64,000 bases of DNA, taken from Flavobacteriales bacterium. GTDB taxonomy: Bacteria; Bacteroidota; Bacteroidia; Flavobacteriales_D; Sanyastnellaceae. The stretch's first letter is position 1; the number at the start of each line of letters is the position of its first letter. Both the position numbers and the translations under genes were made by a program. Below the pieces are notes generated by a model. The model was not told where the DNA came from and ran no database searches. It was given only the letters and a program-made list of their open reading frames with translations. The DNA lies in assembly GCA_018402085.1 (NCBI GenBank), contig JAGYJM010000002.1, forward strand, positions 2,371,501 through 2,435,500, given 5' to 3'. Below, in pieces: positions 51,568-57,596 of this stretch.

Positions 51568-51872
51568 GACTGATAGACGTATGGACAGATGGACAAATGG
51601 ACAAATGGACAAATGGACAAATGGACAAATGGACAAATTTCGAGAAACCGGGAAACCGGGAAGAGGAATTAGTATTGAATAGTGAAGAGTAAATAATAAA
51701 TCATGAGTTTCGAGATTGTTCTCTCTCCGCTGCTGGGTGCGTAAACGCGGAGGTTGCAGGAACACGATTAATCGAATCCATCTGCAGCAGGCAGAGATGC
51801 GACCCTTACCCTCGCCTTTCAAAACAATTCACTGAGTCGTTTTGTATTTTTAAAGAGCGCAAATTTCTCGTT
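51568..51872. other. intergenic region with 8-bp arrays
   Basis: A 305-bp gap. The first part is the octamer array at 51572-51664. The rest (51665-51872) shows no gene; TTTTGTATTTTTA near 51840 may be the promoter region of the pirin gene. Confidence 0.5.
51572..51664. repeat. 8-bp unit array: (NATGGACA)n then (GAAACCGG)n
   Basis: GATAGACG, TATGGACA, GATGGACA, AATGGACA five times, AATTTCGA, GAAACCGG twice, GAAGAGGA. All units are 8 bp, and the phase is kept where the unit changes. Confidence 0.85.
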
Positions 51873-52835
51873 ATGCAACGACGACACTTCATCAAAGGAT
51901 CAGCCATTCTCGGTATGACACTGGTTACACGTCCACTCCTTGTGGGCGCTTCCGGCATGTTTCACGGCACCCGCCAGCGACAGGTATTTCGTATCCTGAA
52001 AGCCGATGAAGTCAATGTGGGCACCCTGCCCGTGTTGCGCGCCTTCGCCGGAAATCACATCGACCGCGTTTCCCCTTTCGTGCTGTTTGATGAGTTCGGT
52101 CCTGTCAACGTAACGCCCGGAAGTGACCCGCTCCGTGTGGATGCACATCCACACGCTGGTGTGACACCTACGACCTACTTCCTTGAAGGGTCAGGACACC
52201 ACAAAGACAGTCTCGACTACGATTTCCAGATTGGCAAAGGTGACTTTATGCTTTTCAGCTCCGGTCGCGGTGCGATTCACATGGAAGAATCCGGACAGTC
52301 GCTCTACGACAAAGGTGGCAATTACCACGGTTTCCAGATCTGGCTGAACACGCCTGCCCGTTACAAATTCGAGGCTCCGAGTACAACAGTATTCCGCTAC
52401 GCCGATATGGATCGTCTCCAAACCTCGAAGTACAGTGTCCGGGTGGTTCTCGGAGAGTTCAACGGCGCCAGGTCAAACATCGAAACGCACTCGCCCGCTT
52501 TCTATTACCATATCCACATGGAGCCGGATGCACGGATTGACATCCCCACCAACCCCACCCACAACGCATTTGTGTACCAGATCGAAGGAAGTTTAGAACT
52601 TGAAGGTCCGCGTCAGCTCGACAAGCACCAACTCGCATTGTACGAACGTGGTGCTGAGAACATCCAGATTTATGCTCGAAAGAAAGCTGAACTTCTTGTG
52701 CTGGGCGGACAACCGCTCGATGAGCCGGTATACAGTTATGGTCCGTTCGTCATGAACAATGAAGAGCAGATTCGCCAGTGCATGCGCAATTACCAGAGCG
52801 GAAAGATGGGGGATCCTGATTTGGTGAACCGGTAG
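51873..52835 (+). CDS. pirin family protein with Tat-type signal
   Basis: 320 residues. The N-terminus MQRRHFIKGSAILGMTLV is a twin-arginine-like signal, unusual because most pirins are cytosolic. The first cupin has metal ligands in VDAHPHAGVTP and GAIHMEES (canonical HxH ... H ... E). The second cupin includes HNAFVYQIEGSLELEG. Pirins are Fe-binding; some have quercetinase activity. If exported, it would act in the periplasm. The final Arg-rich tail is short. Function here unknown. Confidence 0.88.
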   Translation: MQRRHFIKGSAILGMTLVTRPLLVGASGMFHGTRQRQVFRILKADEVNVGTLPVLRAFAGNHIDRVSPFVLFDEFGPVNVTPGSDPLRVDAHPHAGVTPTTYFLEGSGHHKDSLDYDFQIGKGDFMLFSSGRGAIHMEESGQSLYDKGGNYHGFQIWLNTPARYKFEAPSTTVFRYADMDRLQTSKYSVRVVLGEFNGARSNIETHSPAFYYHIHMEPDARIDIPTNPTHNAFVYQIEGSLELEGPRQLDKHQLALYERGAENIQIYARKKAELLVLGGQPLDEPVYSYGPFVMNNEEQIRQCMRNYQSGKMGDPDLVNR

Positions 52836-52883
52836 TGATTTATGATTCATAATGCATGATGCATGATGAATGAGTTCCCCTCT

Positions 52884-52935
52884 GCCAGACGGCAGACCGC
52901 AGACAGCAGACGGCTGACGGCTGTCGGCAGACGGT
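52884..52935. repeat. 7-bp tandem repeat (CAGACSG type)
   Basis: CAGACGG, CAGACCG, CAGACAG, CAGACGG, CTGACGG, CTGTCGG, CAGACGG. Related to 50566 and 5141. A few ATGCATGATG-type repeats precede it. Confidence 0.75.
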
Positions 52936-52944
52936 CCTAAACAC

Positions 52945-53592
52945 TCACATGCCACTGAAATAATGAAGTAAATCGAGCTTAATCAGTTGCCACTCTTTTC
53001 CGCCTAAGCACAGAGGATCAAAGTCGTCATCAGCATTGTTGATATTGCGTATGCCTTGAACAACAGCTTCGACATCTGCTGAATAAGGATAACTTTTCTG
53101 GTAGTGCTGCATAAGCGACTCAAGTGAATTCAACTCCAATAATGCATGGAGGTCCCAAAAGTCTTTTTTACGACCACCTCTGCCAATCACATCTAACTTC
53201 ATCGCAGCCACATCCAGCAAAGACGCCATCCGGATTCCATCACCAACCACAACAGGGTCGACAAAAGGGTCACAGTAGTAGAGGTCAAGCTTAATGTTGT
53301 CTTTTTCATCTTCGCCTACAAAGAAAGACTTCCCGCCACCGGTATCCAGACCCTGAGTAGGGTTATCTACATATTCAAAGCGTTCACGAAGCAGACTCTC
53401 CAAAATGCCGAAATCAATAGCCCCATAATCAGCATCCGTAAACAGGTCGATATCTACCGAAATTCGGTGGCCGAGTTGCAAGCTCAATGAAGTGCCTCCG
53501 ACCAGCCGAAAAGGAGAAAAACACTCCTCCCGCATCAACAGTAAAAGAGTCTTCTTCAAGATTGGAGTCACTGTGTTGTAGTACAACTCCAT
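52945..53592 (-). CDS. AbiEii/AbiGii-type nucleotidyltransferase toxin
   Basis: 215 residues. The nucleotidyltransferase core has LVGGTSLSLQLGHR (GGT at 32-34) and SVDIDLFTD (DxD at 47-49), followed by a conserved RMASLLDVAAMKLDVIGRG and RGGRKKDFWDLHALL. These match the AbiEii/MenT-like toxin family, which modifies tRNA or other RNA and can cause abortive phage infection. It is encoded after an HTH protein, with a TGATG overlap, as expected of a toxin-antitoxin pair. Confidence 0.88.
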   Translation of the reverse strand: MELYYNTVTPILKKTLLLLMREECFSPFRLVGGTSLSLQLGHRISVDIDLFTDADYGAIDFGILESLLRERFEYVDNPTQGLDTGGGKSFFVGEDEKDNIKLDLYYCDPFVDPVVVGDGIRMASLLDVAAMKLDVIGRGGRKKDFWDLHALLELNSLESLMQHYQKSYPYSADVEAVVQGIRNINNADDDFDPLCLGGKEWQLIKLDLLHYFSGM

Positions 53593-54026
53593 CAGCTTCT
53601 CTCCAACGAACGATAGAAATCCTGCAAGGCCTTCTTCTCAAGCTCATTGCCATACCTCATCACCCGATCAACAATGTGTTTGCGTTGGCGATCCCAGTCG
53701 AGTTTTCGAATGTCCGTATCCCAGAACAATGACGACCTGAAATTCTTCAAATCCGGTTTTGGTGACTCTTTCCGCTTGTACTCACCAATGTCATAGAACA
53801 CCTGGAGACTCATCAAAAGGCCTTCATCAAGCTTTAAGGCGCATTCGATCTTCAGGGCAAGACCAACATTCATACGGCGCTTACCGTGAATCACTGCACT
53901 CAGAGTTTGCGGATAGGCACCTATTTCAAGGGCAAAGCGACCGTAAGCCTTCTGCTCTTTATCCAGTAAATGCTTCAGATAACTCCCCGGATGTAGCCCT
54001 TTTAGGGTTTGCAAATCAGCTGTCAT
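53592..54026 (-). CDS. HTH antitoxin paired with the AbiEii-type toxin
   Basis: 144 residues. A helix-turn-helix region lies near residues 25-65 (AYGRFALEIGAYPQTLSAVI, then MNVGLALKIECAL), of XRE/plasmid-maintenance type. The C-terminal half is helical with DRQRKHIVDRVMRYGN. It does not show the usual AbiEi winged-helix layout. I chose the ATG at 54026; a TTG two codons upstream overlaps the -7 element. TATTTTTG ends 3 nt upstream. Its stop shares a base with the toxin start, so expression is coupled. Probably autoregulatory. Confidence 0.8.
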   Translation of the reverse strand: MTADLQTLKGLHPGSYLKHLLDKEQKAYGRFALEIGAYPQTLSAVIHGKRRMNVGLALKIECALKLDEGLLMSLQVFYDIGEYKRKESPKPDLKNFRSSLFWDTDIRKLDWDRQRKHIVDRVMRYGNELEKKALQDFYRSLERS

Positions 54027-54029
54027 ACT

Positions 54030-54037
54030 CAAAAATA
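54030..54037 (-). promoter_or_regulatory. -7 element TATTTTTG three nt before the antitoxin ATG
   Basis: An exact TAnnTTTG on the minus strand followed by AGT and the ATG. Suggests a leaderless toxin-antitoxin mRNA. Confidence 0.5.
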
Positions 54038-54075
54038 AACAATTTTATTTACACATTTTTGCTTAGTAACGTGGA

Positions 54076-54156
54076 TCAGAGCTCCTCAGCGATTTATTTG
54101 GTGGAGTATCCTTCTGCGATGCACTTCAGTACATCGCGTTCTCGTTCGGTCAGTAA
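54076..54156 (-). pseudogene. relic of a LuxR-type HTH domain
   Basis: The minus strand reads LLTERERDVLKCIAEGYSTK, a stop, then IAEEL and another stop. A LuxR/NarL output domain would read STKEIAEEL at that place, so the first stop is a GAA-to-TAA change. The rest of the domain and the whole N-terminal part are missing. Not a functional gene. Confidence 0.75.
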
Positions 54157-54208
54157 GGATATAATTAGCAGGTAGATTACCACCTCTGACTCTATTGTTC
54201 TAAAACCA

Positions 54209-54240
54209 CAAGAAGCCATCCCCGTTGGGATGGCTTCTTG
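54209..54240. terminator. terminator downstream of the T9SS pseudo-esterase
   Basis: A 14-bp inverted repeat CAAGAAGCCATCCC / GGGATGGCTTCTTG with a 4-nt loop, 50 nt past the stop of the gene at 54291. Confidence 0.8.
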
Positions 54241-54290
54241 CTTTGACATTAGGGAAGTGCAGGCCAGGGGCCCTCCCTCACCCATACGCT

Positions 54291-55439
54291 TCAGTGCACG
54301 ATTAATCTTCGACGTAAACCATCGCTGCAAAGCACATACACGCCGGGTGAGAGTGTTGTAAGGTCGATTTGCTGGTGGGTAGTAGTCAGATGTCCTTGCC
54401 TGGCAATTTGCCCTGACAGGCTCATGATGCAGTAAGTTGACGGTTCAGCACTTTCTCGCACTACCGTGATCTTATCTTGGGCCGGCTGCGGATAAAGCAT
54501 CAAGGCTTTTGCTCGCTCACCGCTCACTTCCGCCACGCTCACAGGCTGACAGCTCGTGCCGTCTTCAAGCGAATACCCTGAAAAGAACGTCCACAGCGCT
54601 TCTGCAAACTCAAAATCAAAGTTACCAGAAGCGCCAGGCCAAGCATACCGACCTGCACCATTAACCCTATAGTGCACCACCTTCTGGCACTCCGTTTCGC
54701 CACTGTACGTAAACACCTCAACCGTAGAATTATCGGTATCACTTTGATTTTCGACGGCTTCAATCACAGGCTCAGTATTGCATTCATTGTGGGTAACCCA
54801 GTAATCAATCACATCGAGCGCCGAATTGTAGAACGTATCAATTTGATCGTAGTAAACCCAATCATCTTCTGTTCCATGCAATTGCAACACAGGGACCGGT
54901 CTTCCGGGATTGCAATCACCAAGCATTTCAAAGGTCATTGAACCTCCGGCTGAAGCCACCGCTGCGAACTTATGGCTCAACTGGCAGGCCGAAAGCAGGC
55001 TGAAGAATCCACCATTGCCCCTGCCGCACGCATAGAACCTTGTGTCATCAACGTTATAGTCTTCGATAACCTTGTTAACAACGGCATTGACATAACCGAC
55101 ATCATTCACGTCGCTATCTTGCGTAAAGCCGCCCACATTCCAATGAGTCAAATTGAAAAGCAGATCTCCTTCAGGATAACACACGATGAACTTGTGTTCT
55201 TCTGCAACTTCATTAAGGCCTGAATATCCGTAAATATTCGCTGCCAGTTCAGTCATGTCGTGAAAGGCAAAAACAACGGGTAAATTTTGTTCATCTTCAT
55301 AACCACTGGGTAGATAAAGTATATAAACCCGTTCTTCACCTTCAAAATACAAGGTTGAGTATTCCATTTGCTGTGCTTTTGTGAGCAAAGAAATCACTAA
55401 CAAAAGGCATAGGAGTATTCCTTTTTTCATAACATTCAT
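54291..55439 (-). CDS. T9SS-exported esterase-like protein with degraded catalytic site
   Basis: 382 residues. Signal peptide (LLCLLLVISLLTKAQ). The fold follows the PHB-depolymerase/feruloyl esterase (LpqC-like) type: VYILYLPSGYEDEQNLPVVF, FAFHDMTELA, LQLHGTEDDWVYYDQI, AWPG. However, the nucleophile elbow reads YACGRGNGGFF where the family has GxSNGG, so Ser is Gly (residue 141). The His-containing GGHxWPG is replaced by GAGRYAWPG. The type A sorting domain starts LMLYPQPAQDKITVV. Probably a binding protein or inactive esterase. Start could also be the ATG at 55430. Confidence 0.85.
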   Translation of the reverse strand: MNVMKKGILLCLLLVISLLTKAQQMEYSTLYFEGEERVYILYLPSGYEDEQNLPVVFAFHDMTELAANIYGYSGLNEVAEEHKFIVCYPEGDLLFNLTHWNVGGFTQDSDVNDVGYVNAVVNKVIEDYNVDDTRFYACGRGNGGFFSLLSACQLSHKFAAVASAGGSMTFEMLGDCNPGRPVPVLQLHGTEDDWVYYDQIDTFYNSALDVIDYWVTHNECNTEPVIEAVENQSDTDNSTVEVFTYSGETECQKVVHYRVNGAGRYAWPGASGNFDFEFAEALWTFFSGYSLEDGTSCQPVSVAEVSGERAKALMLYPQPAQDKITVVRESAEPSTYCIMSLSGQIARQGHLTTTHQQIDLTTLSPGVYVLCSDGLRRRLIVH

Positions 55440-55557
55440 TTGATTTCAACACCGCTAAATTACAGAATGACCACTGCGAGTCAACACTCATTTTACGGAT
55501 GGCAGGATCTATTTTACGGATGAAATCAAAAACATCCATTTACCTTGAAAAAGCAAC

Positions 55558-55585
55558 AAAAAAGCCGCATTTCTGCGGCTTTTTT
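55558..55585. terminator. terminator upstream of the T9SS gene, downstream of gerW
   Basis: AAAAAAGCCGCA / TGCGGCTTTTTT, 12-bp perfect inverted repeat with a 4-nt loop, 31 nt beyond the stop of the GerW-like gene. Confidence 0.92.
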
Positions 55586-55616
55586 CGAGCATTTACAGTT
55601 TTAGCATGCAGCTACC

Positions 55617-56012
55617 TCAGGCCTCGGTGGCTTCTTCATTCTTCTCTTTCTGTTTCATATCCATAAACTTCTCAATAAGTCCTGGAACCTTCTCAAAAGC
55701 CGCAGACAATCCTGAATTCTGCTTAGCGGGAATGAATGAAATCTGATCGTTTCGCGAAGCGAGGAATCCGATCGGTTCAATGCCCATTCCGGCTCCTGCA
55801 CCACCGCCTCCGCCGTGGCCTCCTTTCTTGCCTCCGTTACTTCCTTCTTGCCCTTCACCGCCACCGGTGCCAAAACCTAGCCCAACCCGTATGACCGGAA
55901 TGCAACTGAATTCTCCGAGTGTGAAGGGTTCGCCAATGACTGTCCGGGTATTGGCTTCATCTTTGATAAAGTCAGTGACCTTATCAAGCATTTCATTGAA
56001 TGGTACTTCCAT
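55617..56012 (-). CDS. GerW (YtfJ) family protein
   Basis: 131 residues. Typical layout: MLDKVTDFIKDEANTRTVIG then VIRVGLGFGTGG, a Gly-rich low-complexity loop (about 65-85), GMGIEPIGFL, and AFEKVPGLIEKF. In Bacillus, YtfJ/GerW is a germination protein encoded beside the DUF2953 gene ytfI. Here, too, a DUF2953-like gene lies directly upstream, although this organism does not sporulate. Role unknown; perhaps an envelope or polymer function. Confidence 0.9.
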   Translation of the reverse strand: MEVPFNEMLDKVTDFIKDEANTRTVIGEPFTLGEFSCIPVIRVGLGFGTGGGEGQEGSNGGKKGGHGGGGGAGAGMGIEPIGFLASRNDQISFIPAKQNSGLSAAFEKVPGLIEKFMDMKQKEKNEEATEA

Positions 56013-56033
56013 AGCGTAATAATTTAAGAGTGA

Positions 56034-56558
56034 TTATTTATTTGCAGTTAATGCCCAGGCCATTCGGCCTGCACTGTTGGTTACTTTCAAATCAATGTAA
56101 TTCTGACCTGTGAAGTTGATCCGGAAGCCGGATTGACGTACACGCAAAGCGTGGTGCAAGGTTTCAGCGAGAGGAAACAACCACGCATTCCAGATGACAT
56201 CGCCTGTATCAAGCGAAACATCAAGGCGCTCGACTTTAAATGAACCAAGCAATGCCTTCACCATGCGCCAACTAAAGCGCCCGCGCTTCTTCTTCTGCGC
56301 ATTGATTTTGTCAGCTTTCTCTTTTTGCACGCGCCTCTTTGCCAATATCTCTAATACTGACCACTGTTTCCTGAAAAAGAGGATTTGCCCGTCAATGATC
56401 AGGTCGTTATTTACAGGCAAGGCCTTTGCCCTGAACAAGTACCACCAGCTCACCTGGTATATTGAATGCCTCGAGTCAATTTCTAATGCCAGAGGAGCCC
56501 AAAGCAACAGTGTGACCAACAACACCAGAACGAAGAATATAATCAGCAGTGCAAGCAT
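56034..56558 (-). CDS. DUF2953-like membrane protein, partner of GerW
   Basis: 174 residues with one N-terminal membrane helix (LLIIFFVLVLLVTLLLWAPL) and EIDSRHSIYQVSWW, then a basic linker and a C-terminal part with VERLDVSLDTGDVIWNAWLF, which resembles DUF2953. It ends 21 nt before gerW. The assignment rests on this gene order and general layout more than on strong motifs. Confidence 0.65.
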   Translation of the reverse strand: MLALLIIFFVLVLLVTLLLWAPLALEIDSRHSIYQVSWWYLFRAKALPVNNDLIIDGQILFFRKQWSVLEILAKRRVQKEKADKINAQKKKRGRFSWRMVKALLGSFKVERLDVSLDTGDVIWNAWLFPLAETLHHALRVRQSGFRINFTGQNYIDLKVTNSAGRMAWALTANK

Positions 56559-56688
56559 GTTGTTTTCAGACTTTTAACACACCGAAGGTGGCGCTTAGTC
56601 TACTGATAAGAAATGACTTATGCGGGACTCCCTGGTGACCGAAGTCAGTTTCACGCCCGGGCTCAGCCAAAAGACGTTAACAACAAAA

Positions 56689-56711
56689 AAGGGGCGCGTA
56701 TCGCGCCCCTT
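56689..56711. terminator. terminator of the peroxiredoxin gene
   Basis: AAGGGGCGCG / CGCGCCCCTT inverted repeat with a 3-nt loop, 26 nt past the peroxiredoxin stop. Confidence 0.88.
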
Positions 56712-56736
56712 CTTCCTTAATAAAAGAAAAAATCTT

Positions 56737-57366
56737 TTAGTGGTTTGAAAGGTAAGCCGCAACGCCATCAAACGACTCTTCCATGGCGTCGTCACCTTCT
56801 TTCCAGTTGGCCGGACAAACCTCGCCTTTGGTTTCAAAGTGACGGAGCGCATCAACCACACGTAAAGCCTCCTCAACGTTACGTCCGAGCGGGAAATTAT
56901 TCACCAATTGGTGATGTACTACCCCGTCTTTGTCAAGAAGGAACAAACCGCGGTAAGCAATCATCGGACCATCAGCGACAAGCTCTCCCTGCTCATTGTA
57001 ATCGTACTCACCTGCAAGTACACCAAAGTTGGTAGAGATGGTTTTGTCTGTGTCTGCTACAATCGGGTATTTAACCCCATTGATACCACCATTCTCGCGT
57101 GCCATCTGCAGCCAGCTATAGTGTGATTCAGCAGTATCAGTTGAGCAACCAACCACTGCCACGTCGCGCGTCTCGAACTCTGCCATCTTCTCCTGGAAGG
57201 CGTGAAGCTCCGTTGGGCATACAAATGTGAAGTCTTTCGGGTAAAAGAAGAAAACGACATACTTCTTTCCGATGTACTGATCGAGTGAGAATTTGTCTAC
57301 GATTTCACCTCCGTCAATCACAGCAGATGCGCTGAAATGAGGTGCTTTTTTTCCTACGAGGGTCAT
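56737..57366 (-). CDS. 2-Cys peroxiredoxin (AhpC/Prx1 type)
   Basis: 209 residues. It reduces H2O2 and organic peroxides. The peroxidatic Cys is C50 in KDFTFVCPTE; the resolving Cys is in GEVCPANWKEGD near residue 172. The other active-site residues (Pro43, Thr47, Arg near IAYRGLFLLD) are present. I chose the ATG at 57366; the family starts MTLVGKKAP. A TATCTTTG element lies 39 nt upstream. Monocistronic. Confidence 0.96.
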   Translation of the reverse strand: MTLVGKKAPHFSASAVIDGGEIVDKFSLDQYIGKKYVVFFFYPKDFTFVCPTELHAFQEKMAEFETRDVAVVGCSTDTAESHYSWLQMARENGGINGVKYPIVADTDKTISTNFGVLAGEYDYNEQGELVADGPMIAYRGLFLLDKDGVVHHQLVNNFPLGRNVEEALRVVDALRHFETKGEVCPANWKEGDDAMEESFDGVAAYLSNH

Positions 57367-57405
57367 AATGAAGTGGTTTTTTAAGTGTTCAAAACTGTTT
57401 GCGAG

Positions 57406-57413
57406 CAAAGATA
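57406..57413 (-). promoter_or_regulatory. -7 element TATCTTTG of the peroxiredoxin gene
   Basis: An exact TAnnTTTG on the minus strand, 39 nt before the ATG, giving a normal 5' leader. Confidence 0.55.
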
Positions 57414-57596
57414 GACAGTCGCCGCAAGCAGCCCTCATAAAACATCCCAAAATCCCTGAAAGTTTGATGAAGAATATCTATACCATATAGACGCACTCTA
57501 TAGTCTTCTGCCCCTCTTTAAAGCCCGTATTCATTCGGTCGTTTCAGCGAAATCGATGGGTCATTGTGTACCTTTACACCTCAAAACACACCGCCT

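Noticed and set aside
54094-54330. 78-codon minus-strand frame as a small regulator gene
   Set aside because: Only the last 20 residues resemble a LuxR HTH. The first part reads through the terminator and the 3' end of the pseudo-esterase gene, so it is a relic, not a gene.
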